NCBI GenBank assembly: GCA_015680685.1 | Contig: MNCI01022616.1 | Span: forward strand, 62,364-126,363 | Reading direction: 5' to 3' | Length of the DNA stretch: 64,000 bases | Source of the DNA: Gnetum montanum | Lineage: Eukaryota; Streptophyta; Gnetopsida; Gnetales; Gnetaceae | Part shown: one piece after another, positions 24,306-35,845 of the stretch | Position numbering within the stretch: the stretch's first letter is position 1 | Layout: each line of letters starts with the position of its first letter | Made by a program: the position numbers and the translations under genes | Notes under the pieces: generated by a model | Database searches by the model: none | The model's input: only the letters and a program-made list of their open reading frames with translations | What the model was told of the DNA's origin: nothing

Positions 24306-24620
24306 TCCTTAGATTTTCTATCTAGGTTAATGTCGCCTATACGGTTGTCTTTGAGGTTTCATGGAGGGGTCGGTGTAAATTTTATGTTGGCATATCCTAG
24401 GATCTATTCTAGTTAATTCGAGATATGACCAAGCGAAGGCTTTCGATAATTTATTTATCACTTTCAGCAGTCTTTCTTTTCGTTGAGGAGCAAGCTTCGC
24501 GTTAATAATTACCAGTTTTTCATTTTTAAGAAACGTGTATTCCATACTTGTGGGCAATGATTTCAGCTCAAGGGGCTCTTGCTTAAACTTATCAGGGATT
24601 TCCAACATCCCCCAGTTGAT
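24306..24620 (-). pseudogene. Start of reverse transcriptase, module A
   Basis: The frame 24327-24608 shows the pre-RT spacer and RT entry: LPTSMEYTFLKNEKLVIINA, then LSKAFAWSYLELTRIDPRIC and a PQRQPYRR motif (compare KPVRQKRRR of gypsy RT). It stops just before the RT fingers, and the leader of module B begins there. Confidence 0.8.
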
Positions 24621-24856
24621 ATTTTCAAGGTCAAGACTTGGAAGTTGGAGATGGACTTACTCTAATGTATCTATGCTATGGGTGCAAGTCAAACCCTTAG
24701 TTGGTTCCATGCATATAGTTGAACTGCTCTCTCTTGATCATCTGTCAACCACTAGTTGCTTTCTTGTCTTGTGGCTACTGCATACAGGCATCTTTATATA
24801 TTAGTCACTTGTGTGCACTAATTACATGCAAGCAATATTAAACGTTGCACAAACCA

Positions 24857-25585
24857 TCACTTCTGCATGCAATTACACCCTATGTCATTGTATGTGATAC
24901 ATGGAACTTTCTTCTTCTTGATCTTTTCAAATGTATTGTCCTTTGATATTTTTAAGGAAATATCGTGGATACCTAAGCACATGTCAATTGTGATTAGCCA
25001 TGCTCTTTCCATTATGATTGGGAAGTCCCCTTTACCATTGTTCACTTGAATCACAAGGAATTCGGTTGGATACGACCACACACAAATAGTGGTGACAATG
25101 TCCTCCACTAGTCCCAATGGGACAGTGATGGACTGGTTAGCCAACTCTAAATGAATGTTACTCTTTTTTAGTAGAGGAAGGTTCCAGGCCTTGTACATTT
25201 CTTGAGAGATTAAGTTGACACTAGAACTTGAATCCAAAAGAGCTTTACACAGCTCATTTCTAGCGATTTGTAGATATATTAGAGGACTCCTAGGATCAGA
25301 GAATTCCCTAGGAAGATGGCCAACTTTTATCCAATTGGTGATGGCATGAGTTAACATGACTGTGTGCATTGAGCACAATTTTTTGATTGAAAGGAGCTTC
25401 GAAGCTTCAAGTGATAGTGAGGCGGTTGAAGAATTAGCCACTTGTGGTTGCAAGGCCTCAGTTGGGCTGTTGGTTCTAAAGAAAGGTATTTTCTTCATGT
25501 GGTTGTCAGAACCAATAGTAGGTTGAGGGTTAACAGCCCTTGTGGCGTTATGTTGCTGCGATTGGGTAGGGAGTTCACCTTGCAT
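24857..25585 (-). CDS. Protease of module A (element 2)
   Basis: A 242-residue open frame. After a low-complexity N-terminal part (about residues 1-85) come LCKALLDSSSSVNLISQEMY, the retropepsin site with DSS instead of the usual DSG/DTG, and FPIIMERAWLITIDMCLG. The second active-site Gly is changed, so activity is doubtful. It is still open over its whole length, unlike module B. Confidence 0.8.
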   Translation of the reverse strand: MQGELPTQSQQHNATRAVNPQPTIGSDNHMKKIPFFRTNSPTEALQPQVANSSTASLSLEASKLLSIKKLCSMHTVMLTHAITNWIKVGHLPREFSDPRSPLIYLQIARNELCKALLDSSSSVNLISQEMYKAWNLPLLKKSNIHLELANQSITVPLGLVEDIVTTICVWSYPTEFLVIQVNNGKGDFPIIMERAWLITIDMCLGIHDISLKISKDNTFEKIKKKKVPCITYNDIGCNCMQK

Positions 25586-25608
25586 AGCTGGAGTAGGTGG
25601 TAATGGAG

Positions 25609-28009
25609 TTAAGGGTGGAAGAGGTGTAGCTGGACGAGAAGGATGGTATGTTTGTTAAATATCATCCTTAGGAGAAGGAGTCCTATAATACTCATAAGCT
25701 TAGTAGTGAGATTGAAGAGTAACATGACTACTAGAGTCACGTGGAGAGATTGGTTGTTGCACATAATATCCATACGAGTAAACTTGTTGATAAGAATACT
25801 ATTTCCTTGGTGGTGGTCTTCGCCATGATTGTGGGTACTACCATTGTCGATACTAGTCGATCGATTTTGGTGGAGTTCCACTTGAATAATACATTAAGGG
25901 TTGGTGGAACTATCTTCAATTATCTTGAGGATAAGGTAACCTTCGGGGTATTTTCCTTTTGTTTAATCATGGGTTGTGTGCATACACCCCAAACTCCTGC
26001 AGATGTGAAATTATAAGGCAACATCCCTTAGGATGGTCATATTGGCATATCTCACATCCACTATCATTATCTGTATCCAAATCCACAACCTCTTCGATGA
26101 TGGCAACTTTGCCCTTACCCTTGTTACGTGCATGTTTAGTTTCTCTCTTTTCCTTTTTTCACGATCACTACCTTACTCTTTAGACTCCTCTACTATTTTA
26201 AGAATGGTTTGAAATTTATCATCTAAGGAGTCCCACATTTGGTCCACCTTTGTCGATACTTTTGATGCAAGTTTTTGAATGGGAAAAGTTTTTCTATTCA
26301 CCATCTCTTTGAGTGGTGACTCTTCTTCATCCTTATAAAATCTTACTCCCTTCTTTTGGAGGGAAGGACCTCTGTTATATTCCTTCGCACTCTCTCTTTT
26401 CCTTAACTCGCCTTCTTCTATAGTAACTTGCTCCGCTAATCTTTAAACTTTATGGGTCCTAAGCTTAGATAGCCTTCCTTGGGCATGCATCCCAAGGCTT
26501 CTTCACATTTCATGCCTAAGCCCATCTACCAGATGATGTAGTTGATCCCCCTACAAATAACCATGGCCAGGACAATAATGTAACAGTGCATAATAGCAGC
26601 CCATGATAGCATTCAAGTGTTCATGACCTCCTTGTTTCCATCCTTGGATTTTCTTTCATAGGTTGGATACTCAAGAGTACATTTAGTACTTATTGTTGAA
26701 GAATTCTCACATGGTACTCCACCTACGAATGGATTTCGGTTCTAAGGACTGATACCAACTCTCTGCTTCTTTGACTAGTGTCTATCAAAGCAACTTAAGT
26801 TTTTGCCATTCGCTTTCTATGTTTTGTAAGGCACATGCATCATGAAATGCTTGTAGATGATTTTGAGGATTAGCGTTGTACCACCCTTCAAATCATGGGA
26901 TGTTATTAATGTCTAATCTCTTGATCCTACTATCTTTTTGGTGCCTTGTTGGGATCCTAACAGCCTCAGTTATATCTAGCATACTTCGAGTAGCAAGTAG
27001 GGGTTCATCATGATTGTCTAATCTGTGGTGTCTATGATGCCTATGTTGTTTCCTACTCTCCCTTCTTTCACGGTGTGTTTCTCTAGAGTGCCCTCATCCC
27101 CTTTCTTGACTATTTTATCTATGACTCCTACTTTGCCTACCCTTATCCTCATGGTCTTTTTCATTGTGACTATGTCTAGATCCTAAAGGAGAGGATGAAG
27201 GAGATGATGAAGCTGAAGAAGAAGAAGGACCATCATCATATCAGTGCCTACTTCCTTCTCTTTAGTGGTCGTAGCCCCAATCGCAATTACGATCAAGATG
27301 TCCATCTTTGTCATGTTTTCATGTTCCTTTTTTAGCTCCTTTGTGTCTGTCAATACCAGAATTTGGGTTATGGATAATTGAGTAAGGATTTTGATACATA
27401 ACCCCTTGACCTAAGTCAACAGGAGGAACATCATTGTGTGGCCAATTGCCTGAGGCAGGTTCACCACCCTCATTTTTGCTTAGGACATGTGGAACATTTT
27501 GCCACAACTTTTTCTTCATGGATTCTTGACGTCTCTCCTCTTGTAAATCCCTTTGACGTTGTGCCTCCATGGGTCAATACTCTCTTAAGTCATGATCATG
27601 CACAACGTACTTTACCTATAAGTGTTGCATACCAATTCATGTGAGATCACAAATAAGCATGCCTGGGATAGAGTGATCAAGAGGTAACACTATGTTACCT
27701 TCTAAATCTCACCAATGCAGTTGTTCATCCTAGTGGCGGATAAAGGTAAAGTTCAGTACATATTCATTGGGATGAACATATACCACATGAAATTGTTGAG
27801 GGATTGGTGAGTTATCATGTGTACTATGCCTCTGATTATTCCCTATATCAGACCTAGGCAATGAAACACTTTCATGCGAAGAAGGAGACACGATTGTCTA
27901 TTTAGTGTGCAATGTATTATTATTTATTATTTTTCTTTAACCAACTCCAAGGGTTCATTCCAATGATGTGAAAGATTTCCTATGTTTTGGTTAGAGCACA
28001 AACAACAAA
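25609..28009 (-). pseudogene. Leader and gag of module A (element 2)
   Basis: 27319-27570 carries NVPHVLSKNEGGEP and YSIIHNPNSGID, homologous to 23835-24071. The gag core is at about 26520-26840 with many stops. The charged and knuckle region is around 25960-26420. Leader sequence 27683-27820 matches 24170-24305. It is more decayed than module B in the core. Confidence 0.8.
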
Positions 28010-28029
28010 GTCCCCGACAACAGCACCAA
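28010..28029 (-). other. Primer-binding site of element 2
   Basis: TTGGTGCTGTTGTCGGGGAC on the minus strand begins directly at the LTR end. It resembles the TTGGCGCCGTTGTCGGGGA motif seen in many plant gypsy elements, with two CpG-type changes. Confidence 0.85.
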
Positions 28030-28853
28030 TGATGAGCGATGAGGTATCCCTACACTCAACCATACGAATACGAGTGTCCATGCATGATCTAGTCGAATTC
28101 CAAGGACTAAGTGCTTATGTGCCTTTGTGAAACAAGAATGGGTTGATCAATCATTGTCTTCCCAAGCTTACTTGTATGTCATGATTGTATGGTTAAGTAA
28201 ACTTGAGGCATATGATTTTTATACTTTTTTGTGTTTTTATCTTTGCTGCTAATAAGGGAGGAGAGAGATAACCAAGTAACTAATTCAATTTAATTACTTA
28301 TTAACTAGGCTCTAACTAATCCTAACACCAGTATGCATTTTCACTTGTCGTACACATCCTGAACCAGTGCAACACTACTAGGATTACCAAACACTAATTG
28401 TTACTGGGTTACCAAGTGTTACACGCATGCTCGAAGTGATCGTACTATGTGTGCTTACTTAGGAGAGTTGTAGAGTGAGAGAGAATCATTAATTAACTAA
28501 GGAAAGCATTAAGTAACAGTAATTCACATTAATTAATCTATTCTGAATGCTACAAGGTTTATCACAAAGTTCTTCCTTATTGCCGTACACAAGGTGTGCT
28601 CAGGTACACAATGCTCGAATAAAGATTCATTCACTTTATGACTCCTACTACAGGCACGCAGAAATCATTCTAACTCTGAGAGGGAGAAAAGGCAAGAGTT
28701 TGGGTAAGGGACTAAGACTAACTATGCAAACCAAGTGCGCTTGCCTCTTATTTATAGGCAACAAGGCAGGCCACGATATTGCATACGTGATATTGCATGG
28801 AAGGCCATAATATCGCGTACACGATATCGTAGATGCGATATTGTGGTTCATCA
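28030..28853 (-). repeat. 5' LTR of element 2
   Basis: Plus-strand ends TGATGAGCG...TTCATCA. TATA motif (minus) at 28745-28754. Decayed CGATATCG cluster at 28770-28845. Confidence 0.85.
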
Positions 28854-29400
28854 ACACTACTCTAGGGAAGCACTACTTGGCACTACCCAAGAGTCCCAAA
28901 GTAACCAAATATTCTAGAGTGGACTCAAGGTGGACTATGCCTTAATGTCCTTAAGAACCTATGAGCATAGTATAAGTACACAATCTATATGTCACATGTT
29001 AATCCATGGTTAGGAGCATTGTGAGGATGCCTTTGTTATCATATAAGCAACTGAAATAATGCAACATATACAAAATACTCAAGAGCACTATCATACACAT
29101 AGAGACAACTTTATCTTAAAATTATTAAGATGTGTTCCTCCTCTAATGCATCTAGTCCAAAGCCCCACTTCATAAAGAAGGGCAATAGCCCAATCATTAG
29201 AGCCAAAGTTCCTCCATAAGCCTACATATCCTTGTGATGTACTACATAAGGAATTAGGGTCATGTAGTTCTTTGGTCATGGTGAAGATAGCAAGGAACCT
29301 ATAAGGATCTCCACACTCCTTTTGGCCCCCATTCCAAAAGGGAAATTAACTTCAATGCATAATTAAGACATGTTTTTCTACACTCTTCCTTACTTGAAAT
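28854..29400. repeat. Direct repeat, copy 1
   Basis: Aligns with 31108-31640 in order (GGGAAGCACTACTTGGCACT versus GGGAAGCATCACTTGGCATC, then ACATGTTARTC, GAGCACTA.CATACACATA). It starts exactly at the end of the gypsy LTR, so the gypsy element cut into it. Family unknown. Confidence 0.65.
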
Positions 29401-29962
29401 AAGTAATATCTTCGAAGCATAAGTCTTTATGTGTACACTACCTAATCATGAAAAGCAACATGGATATTGAGAATATTGAGCAACTTATTATCCATCTAAC
29501 ACTTATACATAAGAAGGTTTAATAACTAGGATCATCAACAATAATGCACGAATGTTGAACTCAACTTGACATCTAATCAAGGCATAAGAATGCTGATGCA
29601 ACCTAGGTTAAGAAAGAAAAGACTTAGAAAATGCTTACTCTTTTTTATGCAAATAGTAAGAAAATTTCTTAACATCTGAGTTGTTTCCTCTACCTTTAGC
29701 AATGATCATCTACATCCAAGGGAAGACTACTTTGTACCTTGTGAAAATCACCCCTCATGCCTAGTTGTAGCCTATCACTAGCATGAGCAATAATTTTTGG
29801 GATATTAGCCTCATTGTGATAATCATGTTGGGGGCATTCCCTGCTCTTGAAATATTTAAAATATTTATGCTCCCTTCTTAGAAACATAATTACAATTTAT
29901 GCTTCCTATTCAATTTCATAGCCAAAGAATGTGTGACTTCTACTCAAAGTCACAATCTATCT
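29401..29962. other. Unassigned DNA
   Basis: AT-rich, no gene or named repeat recognised. Confidence 0.4.
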
Positions 29963-30461
29963 TTTTGTCCTTACTCCCTTCCTTCCCCTCTCTTTTTCAC
30001 TCTCCCTTGCTTCCTCCCTCACTCTTCCTCATTCTCTTCATTGCTTACTTGCTCTCTTGCTTCCTCCCTTTCTCCTACGCTTGCATTCTCCCTTGATCCC
30101 TTCCTCTCCCTCTTTCCCTTCCTCCCTCTTCCCCTCTTCTTCCTTCTTCTCCCTTCCTCCCTCTCCCTCCTTCCTTCTCCTCCTCCTCCTCCCCTTCTCC
30201 ATTCCTTTCTTCCTCTCCCTCTCCCTCCTCCTCCACCTTTCCTTCTCACCCTTCTCCTCTTCTTCCTCCTTCCCCTCCCCCTCTCTCCCCTCCCCTCTCC
30301 CTCCTCTCTCTCCTCCCCTTTTCCCTTCCTCTCCCTCCTCTCTCCCCTCCCCCTACTCCTTCCTCTCTCTCCCTCATCCTTTCCCTCCCCTCTCTTCTCC
30401 CCCTTTCTCCTCCCATCTCCTCTCCTTCTTCCCCTCCTTCCTTTTCACCCTCTCACCCTCC
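29963..30461. repeat. Long polypyrimidine tract
   Basis: About 500 bp of almost pure C/T on the plus strand; from about 30090 purines are nearly absent. It is irregular (CCTT, CTCC, TTCC blocks) rather than a simple microsatellite. The long frames across it on both strands are artefacts of composition. Confidence 0.9.
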
Positions 30462-31107
30462 TTGAGACATTTAAGCCAAAGACATTTTATAAGTTAAATA
30501 GATTCAAGAATAACCACATGGCAAAGGAAATACATTACAACAAGAAGCACTGATGCCATACATTACCTTATATTCAATGCATAACTGAACAACCATCTTA
30601 AACTATCATAAAGATCACCCATAGGAGAGAATATGCTTCTTCCACAATTTACTATAACTAACCTGGGTACACACAATTGTTTTCAATAAAGTGAAGATCA
30701 TCAATAACATTCCCTTGGCATATCACATGATTTCTTAATACAAAATTTTGAGCTAAAGCATGTTTGTGTTTTGTGCAAAAGCTTACCCCAACAGAATAGA
30801 ACTTCCTTGAAATCATTTAGCCATTTTTGATCTGATAGATGACATACAATTACATCATCCACTTGAGATAACTACTCTCATAACCAAAAAACTCGAGTTA
30901 TTCTAACCCCTTTAGCTTAAGGTAGACAACACATGTATGTGTCATCTACTTGTAGCAACTAGTCACACAATTTGATCCTCTACAAGAGTAAGATTAAGAT
31001 CTATTCACTTATCTTTATGCATTTTATTTGTCATTTGTAACTACTTTGCAATATAATTTGAATGTGTCTTCTGCTTGAACCAAAACCTTGGCTTCAATCC
31101 CAAGTGT
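30462..31107. other. Unassigned DNA
   Basis: No coding or repeat signal that I can name. Confidence 0.4.
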
Positions 31108-31640
31108 AATAGCATTGCTATGGGGAAGCATCACTTGGCATCACCCAAAAGTTCCAAAGTAGCTAAACTTTTCAAAGTAGACTTAAGGTGGACTACACCT
31201 CAACATCCTCAAGAACTTACAAGTACAACATAATTACACAACTCACATGCCACATGTTAGTCTGGTTAGGGGCATTACAAGAATGCCTTTATTATCATAT
31301 AAGCGACCAAACAAATACAACATACATAACATACTCAGGAGCACTAGCATACACATAAAGACACCTTTCCCTTAAGAGAGCTAAGGTGCACTCCTACTCT
31401 ACTGCATCCAACCTTAAGCCTTACTCTATAGGGAAAGGTGGTGATCTAAGTATTATAGCCAAAGCTTTTCTACAAGCCTAAATATCCATATGATGTAATA
31501 CACAAGAAATCGTAGCCATGTAGTTCTTTAGTGATGGTTAAGATATAGCATGGAACCCATAAGAATCTCAACACTCATTCTAGCCCTTGTCTAGAAAGAA
31601 AAATAACCTTCAATCCATGAACAAGGCATATTTTCCTATA
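31108..31640. repeat. Direct repeat, copy 2
   Basis: Partner of 28854-29400, same orientation, about 2.25 kb away. The two copies could be LTRs or ends of a non-autonomous element that contains the polypyrimidine tract. No primer-binding site or polypurine tract was found to prove it. Confidence 0.6.
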
Positions 31641-33288
31641 CTTATGCTATGAATCGAAGTGATTTCCTTGATTTGCATGAGCATTCTTTTCAAAGGAACA
31701 TTCCACCAAGATGAATATGGACTTTTTGAACACATATGATTAATGACTATAAGAAGACATAGTCAATATCAAATGTAATTAAGATAAAGGCTTATATTAT
31801 GCTTAATTTTCATTAGTGACTTAACTTGACAATGATCTACCAAAGTATCATGTCGGAAATGTCTTATATAGTCAAATAGCTTCTAATTTTTTTTTTAAAT
31901 AAGCTTATGATAAAAGTATTACAAGTAGGACTTGAGTTTTGGACATGGATTCATCAAATAATAACTATTAGTGAAGTTCTATTTTTTTCTAAGATTCCTA
32001 ATCAAGGCCTTAACCCCAAACTATACATCCAAAGAGTACATGTTGCACAATTATTTGAAATAAATCTTGTCGAATTTCTCAAGACATATCACCAATAGAA
32101 TACATTAGAAGAAGTATAATAAAATATAATGATACCTTAAGTATGATCCAAATTAATAAGTACAGGAAAGTTCAAATATTATAATATATACATTTATTAT
32201 TTGTTATGCATAATTCTTCTAGCCATTTGCAACTTTTTGTGATATATAAATATCTTGTACCTTTATTTTATTAGTACGAGCTAACCTAATAAGGTAGACA
32301 AAGGATTTAACAATAGTAGTTAACTCAATGTCTAACTAGCATTATAAGGATTACCACTTCAAGTTACACCTACTTGAATTCTAAATACCATGTTTGTTTG
32401 AGTTATCATACCTCTAAAACATATCACTAAATAGTTTAATGCTCCATCATCAATGAACAAATTTTGAAGTTGTAATGCTTATTAAAGTCAACAAAAATAT
32501 GGCAAGTTTTACTAGTAATCTTTAGATTAAAATCTAGAGATCCTATTACCTTCAATCCCAAATAATAACTAATGAAGAGGTTTATCAATGAAACAATCAA
32601 GTACATATTTTTCTTTGAAAGCCCTAAATTTCTCATCACCTTCATTGGGAAAATCATAAATCAAATGATTTAAATTTGTAACTCAATCAAAGTATATTCT
32701 ACAAGAATAAATTTTTAACAAAATGGTGGCTACAAATATGGAATCACCATAGCAATATTTATAAACAATAAAAATGTTAGAAATTAGTTTGAAGCAATTT
32801 ACAGATTAGATATACATTTTAAAATTGTAAAAATAAAAATAAAAAATGATAAAGCTTTAATAAAATTAATATTAACAAAATTAAAATATAAATTAAAGCA
32901 CCCCTCAAGAAAAGTCATAGAGAAATTTCCAATGAAGATAAAAGTGAGACCTTTCAGAGCATTATATTACGGAAACAATGGAAGTGATTCTGAAACCATG
33001 CAGAGCACAAAGCTTAAAAAGATAACACACTTGGTGTTATAGAAAGTTTGAAGATGAAATTTTGAATAGTTTGACCTCAAAATAACATTCAAAATAAAAT
33101 TTGAATGATCATTTTGATTGAATTTCAACATAGAATTTGAGGGATAATTTTGTTTGAGTTCACTGAACTAGCATTTGTGGAAGTTCTCTAAAATCTTAAA
33201 TGCTGACAAACCAGCTTGCATAAAAGTCTGCAATGATTGCTATGAAAGCCAGGATTTCACTTAAAACACAAATGACCCACACAACTTA
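31641..33288. other. Intergenic, nothing firm
   Basis: AT-rich. Short frames at 31907-32098 (+) and 32436-32657 (-) have no domain I can defend. It ends at the 3' untranslated region of the gene on the minus strand. Confidence 0.45.
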
Positions 33289-35845
33289 TCATTTCCAGCT
33301 TGGTCTAAGTATCATTTTATGCGTGCTTGAACCTGTGTAAACAAACACATTATTTTAGCAGAGAATTGCCATCTACATTACTTTCAAAATAGACTTTATG
33401 ATACTAAGTATGGTTTAAAATATGAGATCTGACCAGAGGACGTGCATGAGTCCCGGGATAAATACTTTCTACTACCCGTACTGGTTTTGCAATTTCTTTT
33501 ACCCTGTTAAAGTTGACCAACCAACGTTAGGTAATCACAAAAGAAGATAAGGGTCGTTAGATAATGCTAATACCTACTAACCTGCTTTGAAGATTCTCCA
33601 CTTTGGTTTTTAGGAGTCTTCTCAATTTTTTGTGCAGCTGCGTTTTTTGGCAATGGCAGCAAGGTCGAGGCACATTTTTGTGGGCTGCTTTGTTCAACCC
33701 GCTTTGCAGAGTCATATTCTGTCTCGCGTTGGTGGTTGATAACTAGTCCTCCAGAGTCCTGCTGTACTATCCCTGCCAAAAGTTGCAGGAATAAAAAGAA
33801 TGAGAAGAGATGCCTTGAAGTTTCAATGACAAAGGCAAACCTGTTTCTCACAGGGCTCTTAAGTGTATCATATTTAATTGAAAATCATTTTTATCACCTT
33901 GAGATACCTCCCCTTTCCTGGTTTCTTCCTTCAAGGCCTCTGTTCCAAGGGATTCATGTTGTTCAATGTTTTGAGAATGTTCATGGGGATCCACATCCCT
34001 ATTTAAGTCATTTGTTTTTTTCACCAAGGCAGGTGTTGCATTAGTATGCTGCATCTCAACATCATTACTAACTTGGTGAGGATTATTGGCTTCTTTAGTT
34101 GAAGCTGCTTCACTTGTTTGTTTTGCCAATTCATCCGTTGTTGAGGAATTATGCTGCTGAACTTCCCCAAGAGCATCCACATGGTTTCTCAAAGCAATAC
34201 CTAGCTTCTTTACTGCAGTAATTTCCCGGGCAATGTCCCGTTTACTCTGGGGACCACAACCATTGCAGCAGTGATCACTCTCATCATCACCCGGTAACGA
34301 CCGTAATAGTTCTGACAGAGCAGCCGCATTCATGCTTTTAACATCAAAGTTTTCAGTTTTCAGACTCAAAGTTGAGGAAAAACCTTTTTGCCCTGTACAT
34401 TTTTTTGTTGGATCAATTGAAAAGTAAGAAGTCAAAAACAAGTCACCTAGATTTAAGATGGCCACCAAATCTATTGTAGGAAGCGTTCATAGTAGAAATA
34501 CTCCAAATTTTATTCATGATCAGCTCTCGGCATCAAAATACTAATAAAATATTATAGGATGAAAATTGACGATATTATCTTTACCGGTTTCTGATGTCTT
34601 GGATGCTTCACTTTCTTTTTTATGGTGGTCCTCCGGAATCTGAAAAAAATACTAAAATTAAGCCTTTTGTTTTCTTTGAATAAAAAATTTGTTCCACATG
34701 AGAAACAATGCGATCTATAAAATTTGAGATTGATGAGGAAGGTATTGAAGCAAAATTACCAATTCAGAAGCTAGTTGCGATTTATCGCCAGAATCATCTG
34801 CACAAGAATAAACCATGTTAAGAAGAAAAATCATGTATAAGCAATTAAGTAAAACCTATCTTTGATGCAGCATTTTGCACTCCTATGGATTGGGTATCTA
34901 AAACAAAATTTTAAAAAAAAATGAAAAATAAAAATCCAAAGCTTATTTTTCATCATGGCAAATAAAAACTACCGGAGATGCAATAATTTTTAGTTTATAG
35001 GAAGAAAACTAAACTACGCTTATTGTGTGCTCACCGAACTCGGCTATACTAGTCTCCTCCAAAATACCATATTTTTGCATAACTCCCTTGGTAACATCCC
35101 CTAGCTTTAGCATTTCATGCTTTCTTGTGTATAATTTCAAAGCATTGCAAAGGCATTATAGAGGCTGCAGAGATATAGTTGTTCCTCGTTAAGATTCCTT
35201 ACAAGTTCTTTTATTTAACCTAACCAAAATCAAACTTATCTGAACATTTGCCTCAATAGCAAGATTGAAAAATCCCAAGGCTATTGAATGCATTTCCAAC
35301 GATTCTGCAAGTTTGATTTGCTCTAACCAGTAGGTCGGTGTGTTTAATTTATTGACTTCTCTAGTTTGAGAAGGCCTCATGATTTTCAAGGATGTCGCGG
35401 ACCTACTAGGTCTAGATCCTTCTCCTGTAGAAGCCTTGGTTTTATGTTGAAATTGTGCCTCTTGAAATGACACTGAAAGCATTTTCTCGAGGGACTTGGT
35501 TCTCTTCGTACTAGATGGAGGAGAATTAAATGAAGATGACATCGGGAGACCTTGTTCTTTGGCATGCTTCTCTTTAGTTGAGTTTTCGTGAGGGTTGAGG
35601 ATCTTTGTCTTTAAACCAATGGTTGTCCTGAAACGAAAGTGGTAATAGGCTGACGTTAGAAAGTATAGTTTTACTCCTGTAGAAGGCAAGAGTGTGTTTT
35701 GGGGAAATAACATAAATGGAAGATCCACCACATAACATGCATTATCACCTTGAGATATCACCCTTGAGCTGGTTTGTCTCTGTATCTTTCTTGTTTTCTT
35801 TATCAAGGGAGTGCAATGAGGTGACACGTTTGCATTTAGATTTTC
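33289..35845 (-). CDS. Unrecognised multi-exon plant gene
   Basis: Exons that join in phase: 35035-35627, 34856-34897, 34760-34797, 34585-34639, 33898-34392, 33582-33772, 33434-33503 and 33289-33332, ending ILRPSWK and TGA. 35749-35845 is a likely upstream exon. All have GT-AG borders. The largest exon begins with Ser/Lys-rich sequence, then TYWLEQIKLAESLEMHSIAL and GFFNLAIEANVQ, a helical, TPR-like segment. The 495-base exon is polar with a CCNGCG cysteine cluster, Gln/Glu/Asn-rich, probably disordered. No catalytic motif is seen and I do not recognise the family. Oddities: exon 35749-35845 ends in a phase that does not match the next exon, and the 593-base exon seems to carry two compensating one-base shifts (near 35207 and 35145). 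Either the gene is decaying or the assembly has small errors. Same strand as the ASPM exons, about 1.6 kb below them. Confidence 0.65.

Larger units (their letters stand above)
18181..28853 (-). mobile_element. Ty3/gypsy element 2 with duplicated gag-protease module
   Basis: Bounded by LTRs 18181-19053 and 28030-28853. On the minus strand the order is 5' LTR, PBS, leader, gag A, protease A, start of RT A, then a second leader, gag B, protease B, a jump to the 3' untranslated region, and the 3' LTR. RNase H and integrase are missing. Flanking pentamers (CTTGT left, ACACT right) do not match, unlike element 1, which suggests the present ends were brought together by recombination between elements. 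Confidence 0.85.

Noticed and set aside
29933-30553. 206-residue Leu/Pro/Ser-rich frame and overlapping frames on both strands
   Set aside because: Composition artefact of the polypyrimidine tract. No start context and no domain.
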